From the NCBI RefSeq assembly GCF_963675165.1, contig NC_087388.1:874800-938799 (forward strand): a stretch of DNA of 64,000 bases. Reading direction: 5' to 3'. Positions 39,180-50,600 of this stretch are shown piece by piece. The position numbers were made by a program, and so were the translations under genes. A model generated the notes under the pieces. It saw nothing but the letters and a program-made list of their open reading frames with translations. It was not told where the DNA came from and did no database searches. Origin of the DNA: Halichondria panicea. Its lineage: Eukaryota; Porifera; Demospongiae; Suberitida; Halichondriidae. Position 1 is the stretch's first letter; the number at the start of each line of letters is the position of its first letter.

Positions 39180-40815
39180 ATGGCTTCCAGTTGGCAGAGG
39201 CTTGGTAATGGCCTTAGAACAGGCATCAAGACGCTTGGGAGCAGTTTTGGGAGTAAGGTGAGCTTTATTAGCAAGCCTAGAGAATAGTTCTTGGTGACCT
39301 TTTCTAGTAAACAAATATACTCTAATTAAACCACATCACTACATTGTCCATTGTTTTTCACAGGCTGGTGAGGGAGGAAAGTCGTTAGGAATGGTAAGAG
39401 TCTATTCTCATCGTGTATATGTGTTAATACACTTTGTACAATTTATGTTTTGTGTTGTTATGTAACACACACACACACAACACACACACAGTCGAGGGGC
39501 TACTATGGTCTAATGGCAGCTAGTGGTCTGGGTGTTGGTCTGGCGCTGACGACACTAACGGCCTCTGAGCAGATGCTCCATCCACCGCAGTACCCCTGGA
39601 GCCATGGCGGAGTGTTCAGCTCTCTAGACCATGAGAGGTACATGATAGTGGCGTAATGTAAGTACATTTGCTGATCATTACCCACTCCAGTGTTCGCCGT
39701 GGATACCAGGTCTACAAGCAAGTTTGTGCTGCCTGCCATTCCATGAAGTTCATAGCCTATCGTAACCTGGTGGGTGTGGCCTACTCTTTGGAGGAGGCTA
39801 AACAATTTGCTGAGGAGAACGAGTACCCAGGTGACCCCGACGATGAGGGTAACCCTACTACTAGGGCTGGGAAACTGTTTGACTATTTCCCCAATCCATA
39901 TCCCAACGATGAAGCTGCCAAGGCTGCTAACAATGGTTAGTAGCGTGTTTAAATTATTGTAGACCAGCTAATTTTTTTAAATGTTATGCTATTTCACCGT
40001 CTTGTGTCTCTATCTGTAGGTGCTTTGCCTCCTGATCTCAGCCTCATTGTACTGGCTAGAGAAGGGAACGAGGTGAGCTCTTATTGTCCCCCACACGGCA
40101 TCCACCACTGTTAACCCCTACAGGACTACATATTTTCGCTGCTTACGGGTTACTATGACCCCCCTGCTGGAGTGGAGGTGCCAGAGGGCATGGCCTACAA
40201 TCCTTACTTCCCGGGGGGAAACATTAGCATGCCTCAGCAGCTCTTCCAAGACAGCGTCGAGTATGAAGACGGTAGGTCTGGCTGTACTAACTGGTACCCA
40301 CCAGCTAAAACTGTACTTGACCATGTAATTCATACAGGTACAAATGCGTCTGTCAGTCAGATGGCTAAAGATGTTTGCGCCTTTCTGAGATGGGCGTCAG
40401 GTAATGATCATCACTTTTAGCTGCTCCCTGTGATTACTGTTACCATTGTCTCCTCCTAGATCCCTACCATGACGAGAGAAAAAGGATTGGTTTCAAGGTA
40501 CATATAGATTGTGTGTGTACTCAGAGGAGGTCCGACATGCGTGCACGAATCACTACAAGTTCAGTGCACTGGTATCGTTGCGGTCACGTGATAATGTCCA
40601 GGCCACAATGTACTGAATTTGTAGTGATTCGTGCACGCATGTCGGACCTCCTCTGGTGTTTACATTACTTGTGTGTGTTTCAATGAGTATTGTCCTCCTC
40701 ACTACAGCTTGTGACTCTTCTCACGGTGGCTTGTATGATCACCTTCTACTGGAAGAGACGGACGTGGACCACTCAAAAGTCTAGGAAGGTTGTGTACTTT
40801 GCTGGTCGACGATAA
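39180..40815 (+). CDS. CYC1: CYC1, cytochrome c1 of respiratory complex III
   Basis: Nine exons (39180-39257, 39364-39393, 39492-39637, 39691-39935, 40020-40072, 40124-40271, 40338-40400, 40460-40497, 40708-40815) give 302 residues. Cytochrome c1 passes electrons from the Rieske protein to cytochrome c. The N-terminus [20 protein letters not shown] is an arginine-bearing presequence, followed by a hydrophobic sorting segment ([17 protein letters not shown]). The haem site is [10 protein letters not shown] (CxxCH). The axial methionine should be in NISMPQQLF. Further family blocks are [20 protein letters not shown] and [22 protein letters not shown]-terminal membrane anchor ([15 protein letters not shown]) and [13 protein letters not shown] finish the protein. 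All key residues are present. A 134 bp transposon fragment sits in the last intron. Confidence 0.97.
40522..40655. mobile_element. Mutator-like MITE, AGAGGAGG family, subfamily 2
   Basis: This 134 bp element has nearly perfect inverted ends of about 38 bp starting CAGAGGAGGTCCGACATGCG. It is flanked by GTGTGTACT and GTGTTTACA (7 of 9). It is in the last intron of CYC1 and similar throughout to 32782-32916, so the two copies are fairly recent. Confidence 0.82.
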
Positions 40816-41178
40816 CATGTGTCTACTTCATCTATCTCTAATTAGACTAGCCTGTGACATTGTGTGTATAAATTATTGCTGTAACTAATGTATAGCTTTA
40901 TTATTGATTTGTGGTTGCAGAATTAATTTTATATAATTACTACAAATCCGGAATTAAAGGGAAGTCGCGGTATTGTCTCGAGTGTATTTTTTAAGCGGCT
41001 TGGAATCGAGGCAGTGCGTTGAAAAGTAACCTTTAATCGAGGCTAGTCTACTGTGTTTGCGCATGTGCACAACATGTAGGTAATTGATTAGTCACCCCTA
41101 CTCACACAGCAGACCACATCTCTTTTCAACGGCTAGCTAGTTAATTCCCTAGGCCCTCAAGCTCTCTCAAAGTTCATA
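40816..41178. other. Intergenic between CYC1 and coactosin
   Basis: 363 bp with the CYC1 3' end and the coactosin promoter. No gene or repeat recognised. Confidence 0.6.
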
Positions 41179-41793
41179 ATGTCATCACTCCAAGATCAAG
41201 ATGCCGCTGCTGCTGCCTACGAGGATGTACGAAATGACACTTCTGATACAATATGGTAAGTAGTTAGCTAGCGTTTGTCTGCAGTATAGTATAGTACAGT
41301 GTTGTGACTTGTTGTGTGTACGTGTGGTATGTTCAGGACCGTTCTAAAGTACGATGGAAAGGTTATTGTTGAAGGAGGCTCTGGCACCGATTATTCAGAA
41401 TTTTTGGAGCAACTGGAAGGTAAACAGAAAGCTTCACAAAAAGCTCTTATATATTTATTCTTCTTATATTTGCAGACGGTGAGCGAGTGTATGGTTATGT
41501 TCGGTTTGAGACCGGAGATGAAATGAGCCGTCGAGCAAAGTTTGCCTTCATCACCTGGATTGGCCCATCGGTGGGAGCTCTCAAAAAGGCTAAAGTCAGC
41601 ACTGACAAAGCTTTCGTGAAGGCCGTATGGACGGTAGGTCCTGTCTCATTTTTGTAATCCACTCATCATATCCATGCCCATACAGCAATTTGGCAAAGAG
41701 ATTCTAGCGGACGAAAAGAGTGAAGTCAAGTACGACAGGATCCTGAAGACCCTCGAAGCTGCCAGCGGTGCTGCATATGGTACTGGCAAATAA
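41179..41793 (+). CDS. COTL1: Coactosin-like actin-binding protein
   Basis: Four exons (41179-41255, 41337-41419, 41476-41633, 41686-41793) give 141 residues, about the same as human COTL1 (142). It is a single ADF-homology domain that binds F-actin and, in vertebrates, 5-lipoxygenase. The blocks AAYEDVRNDTSDTIWTVLKY, RVYGYVRFETGDEMSRRAKF, ITWIGPSVGALKKAKVSTDK and ILADEKSEVKYDRILKTLE follow the family order. The actin-contact lysine-rich segment is conserved. The gene has compact introns and nothing unusual. Confidence 0.92.
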
Positions 41794-42116
41794 CTTATTC
41801 GAGTTCTTTAGAAATATTGTAGCTTAGCTAGCTCTTTAGATCAATTATTTTTTTGCTGGACTGATTTACAAATGGACAGTTTTATCCTTATTATTGTGCT
41901 ACACTGTATGCAATCTTATTGCAAATTCTAGTTTTGTATAATATATGTTATTAGGTTGTTCCTTTTTGCTAATTGGTGTACATGAACTATGGTGGTCAGT
42001 ATGTACACATTTGAAGACATTACCATTTTAGGTAATAATGATTCCTACACAAAATATGAAGCATGAGATTCAATGAATACGATTAATTAGTTTAACCACA
42101 GGCAACACAAATGAAA
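41794..42116. other. Intergenic between convergent coactosin and BRD7/9
   Basis: 323 bp containing two 3' ends. AT-rich, with no recognisable feature. Confidence 0.6.
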
Positions 42117-44124
42117 TCATGCATTGTTGTCCAGATTCATAAGTTCTTCAGTCAGAGTTCTTTCTTTGTCTGCTATGCCCATGGCTTCGTGCAAGGAGTC
42201 AACACTAACCACCTCTCCTGGTTGTACCTAATGGGGAAAGTAAATCACAAAATGAATGTTGAATACACTGTATAATATTATAGCAGAGTGAATACATAAA
42301 GAGTCAGAAAAGAGTGCTCCTAGCCTCTGGCTCCTAGCTATCTATGGTACCCCACAAATGCAGCTGTATACATGATATTCATGCATGCATGGCCTGGGGG
42401 TACAAACAATGATAGTGTCACCTGTGCAGTGAGAGAGGCGAGTTGTCCCCTGACTTGTGCTGCTGTGTCCAGCTCATCTTGTGAGGGGCCGGGTAAGAGG
42501 AGCTGGCCAGAGGAGCTCTGTTGAGGGGGGAGGGAGAGACGAGTGGTCTGGGCCTCTTGTAGCTCTGTCAGTAGCTCTGAGGTGGCCTGCAGGCGGGCAT
42601 CAACTACGTAGGGGGTATGTGTGTGTGTGTGGGGGGGACATATAATGAAAAATAAACAGGTGCAAATATACACAGTTGGTACCCATGGAGATTGCTAGTT
42701 GTTCAACATATTTGGCACTATTATTCACGGGTTGGCAGTCTCAGGGCATTACACACGTAACCCTATACAGTCATTTACTCATTGTAAGCACATAGCACAC
42801 ACAATTATATTGTACAGCAAATTAGCCCAACATTACGGCATATACGGTTTAGGAATGCATACAACACCACAAGAAGACACTTAGTTTTGACAGCAATAAA
42901 GCATGCCTATAAATGCTGGTGTTAAATAGCAAAAGGCAATCGCTAGTGAGCACCAATTAACACATACCAGTATCCTGAGAGCTCTCCTCTGTTGAAACCT
43001 GTATCAAAGGTGTGTTACATAAACACTGACCCATGAAAACCAATAGGCTGTAAAACACATTCCATGGAATTATTTTGTCCTAATATGGCCACCTTTGCTG
43101 AGCCCACACCAGGTGATACCATAACAACACCAGTAACGTGTATAGGAAACCACAGCACCTACAGCTGGATGATTAGGGGTAGCTGCAAAATTCCATCCAG
43201 GTGATAAGTATGGGATGTACTTAAAAGTTTTCTAAAGTGGAAATTGGATAAAAGGGACACTAATAATCAGCATGTACTGAACAAACAAAGCTATAATTAT
43301 CACACCTCTCTAATCACATGACACTCACATGAGAGCTCCGTGAGTCCTCTCCGCTGACAGAACTACTTGAAGACCCCGCCTCCACAGACTCACCTCTGGA
43401 GCTACGAACAGACCCACTGCTGGAGAGGGGGCTTGTAGCTTGCGATTCTTGCAGTGACCCGGGCAACAATAAGCTATCTTGCGGGCTAGCTGCCTCTGTG
43501 GCCATATCTTCTACCGAGAACGGAGATTTAGGGTCATTGTCATCTTCAAGCGTCTTATCTTCACTCAGATGAGTAGGACTGTTGTCCTGAGTAATAGCGT
43601 CTTTTGCATCTGTGAGTGGTGATGTGGGTTTGTCACTGGGTACACTGCAGGGAGTTGACTGTGCCTCAACCTTCACCACATGGGCAGGCTGCTCCTCTAT
43701 CTTGGTTGCCAATACTTTCTTCTCGATTGGTAAACTATTACTGTCCTCCGACGATTTCTTTTCCTTGCTTCTCACTTTCTCCACAAACTTTGAGTGTCTG
43801 CCATTCGTGAGACCATTCAAGACGGCATCGGCCATCTCCGATACAAAACTGCCCGCCCCCTTTACAAACTGTTGCAGACTGTGTGCGTAGCTAACGCCCA
43901 ATTCATTCCCGTACGTTGTGAGTAGCTGATCTGAGTCACATTTAGCCAGAGAAGCGAAGGCAGAGTCATAAGCTGGAGCAAAGGAGCCAAAGGGCCCGTA
44001 CATGAGGTAGGAGACTGGGGTGGCCTTCATCATTGGAAGCTCTGTCTTGAGGACAGTGGCAGCGTTGTTTCCCATACGAACTTTGTTGCCCAGGTGGGTT
44101 AGATCGATTGGCTTGCTGTAGTCC

Positions 44125-44175
<51 letters not shown>

Positions 44176-47100
44176 GCATGTGTGTGAATGAAGGAATCAG
44201 TTGTTTAATGAATGAATCTACTGTGCTGTAACAATGCACACAAGGAAACCAATTATAATCTTGTTGATACAATCACCAATACAAGGCTCAGATAACATGG
44301 AGGGGGACGAGACCCAAGCCCATGTATCTAGCACACCCACACAGTTATGTGGGGGGCAGGCAAGCTCATGAGAGTAAACACATATGTACATGTACATGCG
44401 TGTATAGTGGAATGCTACTGCTGGGATCAATATCTCATTTCTAGCCATAATAATATCACATTACACGCAGCACACCACACACTGTACAGATCACCTTCCT
44501 GCATCAGTGCACATGTACTTTGTTTAATGAGCCCAATGTACACTTGGGGCCAATATTTACATTGAATGCTGAAAGGGTTCATTCAAAAACATATCCCAAC
44601 ACAAGCTATAGGCAAATCAAAAGCAGCTACATGTACAACACATCCTTTAGTTGTGAAATTGGACTATTTTCACATCAAGGCTCTCAATGGCTCAAACCCA
44701 AGGCTAGCTAGTGCACACATGTGGCCATATTGAATACTGAAAGGACTGATAACATACTTTTAGGAAATCAGAACATTTCGAGGCATGTTATGAACACTAC
44801 ATGAGATTATTCCTGCTATTTGTACACACATGGCCAGAGGCTGTAGTGTACACAGTAATTGACCTTTGTACCTGTGCTTGACTCTGGGTCTAGAATGTTA
44901 AGCATTGTTCTCCCTGCATCGTTACGGTTGACAAAACAGAACTTTGACCCTGGATAGCTAACATCCAAGTTCTCCTTTACTGCCTCCGCTGCGTCACACA
45001 CCTCATCGAGTACTTCCTCATCCACTCCCTCACGTGCCACACCCACCTCCACCCCCTCACACGCCACGCCCACCTCTACTCGTGTCAGGTGACTCTGGTC
45101 CTTGATCTCCCCGAGACTACTAATAACATCCACGACATTATTATCATCTGTAGTGCCTTTCACTAACGAGAGGGGCAGGCGACAGAGGAAGGGGCTCGTG
45201 TGGTCAAAGGTCAAGTTGGTGGACGAGGGGAGATGAAATGATGTCGTCAATGATGGGAGGGGAGATGAACTTTGACCCCTGTCGTCGATGGCCGTCACTA
45301 GTCTTCCATGGAGAATGTCTGGTCTCAGAGACGTTTCCTATGGCAACAAAACAATAATTATACCGTATATTAAACGGGAATATATTTGGCAAGCATTATT
45401 ATAATTAATTTTATGTTTGCGTATAATTTTACGCAAATGAGTCAATTGTAATTCGATTCTTATGGATATTATATTAGCGACATTATAATTATTAGCGACA
45501 TTATATTAGCGATTTTTAATTTGGTGATCCTTACCTACATGTAGACTTTCCAAAAAATAAATTCATTGCCAAACTTACCCGATACCCGCTATATGGTATA
45601 CAGCCAAGGATACTGTTATACAGAGAGTGAGGTCTGATGGTCTCACCTTAGCTATAATTTGCAGGCCGTTGCTAAGCAGAGTCTTAGCCAGACCATAGTA
45701 GGCTGTGTCAGGGCCGTTGTAGGTGAGTGCATTGCCACACATCCGCTCAAAGTCAGCCTGGGGGTACGTAAATGAGTTGTAGAGTACAACTTAATCTAAT
45801 TATGAGCATGTGAACAAATTTCTTAATTTAATAAATTCTGTTAACAACTTTTGAGGTTCTTGTGTCTTGCAATACAAAACTAATCCAAGCACCATTCTGA
45901 CCTTGAACTCGTTGACAGATGGATACTGGCTGGTCTCTATCTTGGTGGCCATGGTGGTGAGGTCCATAGGTTGGGATATGATAGTGGAGTAGTTAGGTGC
46001 TATGTCATCTGTTACCGGCTCACCAAACACGCCCTCAGGGTCTCGTCTAGTGGAGAGGTACGTAGGGGTTAAAATACTGAGAGGATGTACTAACAAGTGG
46101 TGCTCACTTTTGAATAAGATGATGGAGGTTTTTCAGGAAAAATTTGAGAGCATTTTCAGAGAGTTTAACTGCAAAGGAAACAACTGGTCATCCTGAGAGA
46201 GCTACTGAATGCATATCAGGTTTGAAATCGGACAATTAAAACAAAATTATGGACTCATACATGTAGATGGCTACCCAAACGGGAAAAAACGTAAGACCTT
46301 TGTTTTTGACAAAATTGCTGGATTTTGACCGATTGCCAATATAATGCTTCAACTGGTACATCCAGATCTACACATACATGTACCTTGAGGGACCTTTATC
46401 TTAGCCGGGGCTACTGGAGTGGGCGGAGTCAACTGGACCACCTCCACCGGTCTCTCTCTTGGTACCACCACAGCCTGCTTCTTAGTCGTTGTCGTTGTGT
46501 CCTCTTTGCCTCTGATGGACTGCTCTAGTCCTCGTAAAAGTCGCATCTGTTTGCCAGGGGAACTTTGTATCGGGGGGTGGTCTATCTTAGTGGGTGTAGC
46601 CTTGGGTTCAGAGGGCATGGTTTTAATAGGAGACGGCTGAGGGGATGGTACTAGCGATTGTTCAGAGCTTTTTGAAATCTCCCAAGCAATTTCGTCCACA
46701 GATGTTTTAGAGTGTTTGTGTTTTTTCTTCTTTTTCTTGTGCTTGTGTCCGTCATGACTACCGCCTGGTGGCAGTTGTAGGTGGAGTGGTGTGACAAGCC
46801 TTTTCTCGGCCTCAGGGGAATTCCCCTCTCCTAATTGGAGGAATCCTATTTTGGGTCGCTTAAATTTGGGGGCCTCGAGTATTGAATCATAATGATCACT
46901 GCCTTCCATTGAGTCTCGGGATCGCTTGTGCTTGTGCTTGGAGTGCCTAGTGTGTGTGTGGGCGGGATCCAATGGTTGTGGGGTGTGTGGGGGGTCAGAT
47001 TTAGGTACAGGAAGTCGGAGGGGTGCTATTTTGGGTGGTTGCTGTTGAGGCTCGCTGGGGGGAGCTGACTCTTCGAGAGAACGTTTCTTGTGCTTCTTCT

Positions 47101-47458
47101 TGTGCTTTTTGTGAGATTTGTGCTCAGATTGTGAGTGGGCAGCAAGTGACGTCTGTTGTGGAGTGTGGGGGCGTGTACTGTGAGGGTGTGAGGGGTGTAG
47201 CAATGTCCGAGGGATGGAGACGGATAGCTGGGTGGGGTCGGCTGGCTCTGGTTCCAACAGTGACTGCAGAGGTACAACCACCTTCATCTCAGGAGCAGCC
47301 ATACTCATGTCTGGATAAGAGACATACAAACAAGTTAATTATTAATTAAAATTATTTTTATTTAACCATGTTTGATAATTATGCACTGAGCACTCACCTT
47401 TGGACCCATGGCTGTGTGGATGAGAGTGGTGCTTCTTATGTTTCTTATGCTTGCCCAT
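42117..47458 (-). CDS. BRD7/BRD9-type bromodomain protein (SWI/SNF subunit)
   Basis: Ten exons (47398-47458, 46384-47310, 46108-46168, 45902-46046, 45647-45757, 44872-45337, 43329-44125, 42968-42998, 42422-42603, 42117-42227) give 963 residues. BRD7 and BRD9 are acetyl-lysine readers of PBAF and non-canonical BAF. The start MGKHKKHKKHH resembles the MGKKHKKHK start of both human proteins. A long Lys/His/Pro-rich region follows. The bromodomain spans exons 3-5: KRDPEGVFGEPVTDDIAPNY, then QPMDLTTMATKIETSQYPSV, then CGNALTYNGPDTAYYGLAKT. The conserved Asn and the usual YN motif are present (TYNGPD). The downstream BRD7/9-specific region is at PIDLTHLGNKVRMGNN and PVSYLMYGPFGSFAPAYDS. I see one gene, so it may represent the ancestor before the vertebrate split. 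Low-complexity regions are longer than in human (BRD9 597, BRD7 651 residues). Confidence 0.9.
44129..44185. repeat. (TG)n microsatellite at a BRD7/9 acceptor
   Basis: A dinucleotide run directly borders the exon boundary at 44125; on the minus strand it forms the polypyrimidine-like CA tract. Confidence 0.9.
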
Positions 47459-47693
47459 GACTGACTAGACTCCAGCTTAGGGAATACGAAGTGAAGGCAA
47501 GTCACCTTTACCCGACCTTTACCATGTGTGTTGGCCCCGCCCATCTTTAGGTTGATTGTAATGGTCGTCAGTTGGTAAAGTGAGACTTACCACGTGGTAG
47601 TGAAAGCAGCTCAAAGAAACTCCTGACTCCTAGATATCTCTTGGCTTTTTGATAGTAGCTAGTCACTAACAGAAGGTCTAACACACGATCACC
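47459..47693. promoter_or_regulatory. Shared 5' region of BRD7/9 and DDX21/50
   Basis: 235 bp between divergent starts. Palindromic CACGTGG near 47590 resembles an E-box. Function not tested. Confidence 0.4.
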
Positions 47694-50600
47694 ATGAGGG
47701 GAAAGAAGAGAGAACTTACTGTAAGCTTGCAATGGCTATATTAAACTCCATGCCCATAGTTTTCAAATCAAATCAAAAATCTATGACTAGAACCAATTAT
47801 ATTATATTTATCAGTAGTATAAAATTATACCTATGAGTGTTAGAGGTATGTACCCATCGTATTCATTGCATACGTATGCATCTATTTCTCTAGGACATGC
47901 CTGACGATGAGGGAGAGTGGTCCAAGCCTAAACGAATGAAGTCCTCCAGCTCTACTGAAGGGGAGGAGGAATCACGTGATGTCACGCCCACTGATAACCT
48001 CCCTGACCCGAACGCAGAGCACAAGAAATTGGGAAAATTGTCAAAATTTCGAATCTCAAAAGTCACTCGTAAAAAGCTCAAAGAGAAGGGGATGCGATTT
48101 CTGTTTCCCATTCAATACAAGACCTTTGATCATGTGTATGACGGCAGGGATGTGATTGGTCAAGCTAGAACAGGGACGGGGAAAACCCTCTCATTTGTCT
48201 TGCCCCTCCTGGAGAAATTAATAAAAGAAGGAATCTCTAATAACCGGGGACGCCCCCCCATGGTGCTCGTTATGGCTCCGACACGAGAACTGGTCAATCA
48301 GGTAAAGCCGGTATCAATAGCTTGTGGGAGTCCCTCTTATCTATGCCCCCCTCAGGTCCATGAAGAGGTAAAGGCGTTGGCTGGAGAGGGTGTGGCTTCA
48401 CACTGTGTGTACGGGGGGTCACCTTACGGCCCTCAAGAGTCGGCCATGAGGAATGGACTGGATATTGTCGTGGGAACTCCCGGGAGAATACTGGATCACA
48501 TGAGACGTGGGCTCCTCAAACTAGGGCAGCTCAAGTGAGTACTATCTGTCTACATGTGTAGCTTGTACTAGTGATGTACCCACATTATTCAATAACTCTT
48601 ATTTTATTCCTCAATCTCAATTCATTTGCCTATTAAAGTGGTTTTTATTTTGTCTAGAGTTGGCTGGTAGCAACCACCACCGACCAGTGTGTGTGTGCAT
48701 CCTAGCTAGAGTAAGATTTCATCTGTACTAGCAGTTATATGATTCCCCCAGGCTAGCAGTGTGTTATGTATGATCACCCCAGGCACGTTGTGTTGGACGA
48801 GGCAGACCAGATGTTAGAGAGAGGGTTCGCAGAGTCCGTGGAGGAGATACTGGCTGCTTCATTCGAAAACTGTGTGTACTATATACATGTATGCAGGATA
48901 GTTTGTGTTTTATTACTATTATTAATTATTTTATTATATTTTGTTACAATACTTGGTTGCTTATTCTCCCCCCCCCCCCCCTCCACAGCTACGGAGGGGG
49001 ACAAGCCACAGCTGTTGCTCTTCTCTGCTACTGTTCCTAGTTGGGTACAAGACACGGCCGACAGATACATGTCACAAGACAAGGTTCTAGTGGATCTGAT
49101 TGGACAACAGAGCTTACGTACTGCAGTGACTGTAGAGCACTTAGCAATCTGTTGTCCTTATGCTGAAAGGCCCTCCACCATTGCTGATGTTATTCAGGTG
49201 CGATGATCCTTACCGAATGTTTTCATTGCCGTCTACCAGTAGTGATATAAGTTAATCCTAATTTTGGTATTGGCCATTATGGCATACTTTCAATGAATTC
49301 GAGGCCTGTAAAATCCCCGTTGAAATTGTGGCGTTTAATCAAGAATCTCATAAAAGTTTTTGGAGCCTTCCTTGTATATATTTCTAGCACTACGGTGTAT
49401 ATATAGAACTTGTTTTATAATTATCCTCTCCCCCACCTCTACAGGTGTACAGTGGAGCACATGGTCGCACAATGATCTTCTGTCCTACTAAGAAAGAGGC
49501 TAATGAAATGGCCCTCAGCTCGTGCCTGAAACAGGATTGTCAAGTACTCCATGGAGACATACCCCAGAGGCAGAGGGAGATCACCCTCAAGGTGTGTGCA
49601 TGGTAACCAGGGGTACACGTGCAAGTGGTGATGTGCCCATAATTTTCTAAGTAATAATTTCGTGGGGTAAAAATTTGTTTAACTCGAAAACGATGATTTT
49701 CGTGAGTAAAAATTTCGTTTGACTTCATTGCATGCGTTCCAGTACAACGTGATTTTTTTATTTTTTGTACATATTGAAATATCTTCTGACACGTACATGA
49801 CTGTGTACCTCCTGTGGCTGTTTTAACAGTACCAGTTTTTGTGTGCCCATCTCAGAACTGGTTATGACTGGAGGTAGATTATTATTGACCCATAATAATT
49901 AGCCCAGCCCACAACACGGCAGTGCTATAGAGCCCGGGTCACACAAACTGTACGACGTATGATGTATGAGAAAATATGTTGGGAGCACTTGAAAGTCTAG
50001 ACCACTAATCAAATAACCACATTAGCTATAGCTATTAATTCTCTGGTAGTTGTTTAGAAGCCGTGGCATTTGCACTCTCTTAAAAATAATTGTAGTGAAA
50101 CCATTAACAGACACCATTGGGGAGCAGCCTTTTGGCCGTTATAGAGAGGTGGTCTTATTTTCTGTCAAACTTGAAAGTCTAGACCACTAATCAAGAACCC
50201 CATTAATAGCAGTAGCTTTGCACTCTCTTTAACGAACACCATTGGGGAGCAGCCTTTTGGCCGTTGTAGAGAGAGCAGCCTTTTGGCCGTTGTAGAGAGG
50301 TGGTCTTCGTTAAGCGGTTTCGATTGCCAACTACATGTATATATGCTCTCTGACAGTTCCTGCTGCAAATGAACCTTGCTAACTGCTTCTCTATCTCGTA
50401 AAAGCTTTGAAAACAAGCTTAGAAAAAGCTGTAGGGACAAGCTACAGCTAGGTGTTCACAATTGTGCTATCTCAGCAATAATTTTATGCTAAATCTGGTG
50501 TGGCTGTCCGTTCTGGGAGGTTATTTTCATTGCTAAAGCTGATTGGGGGACTAGAAAACTGCTCGTTATACGGAGTAGAGAGGTGGCCGTTTTATAGCAT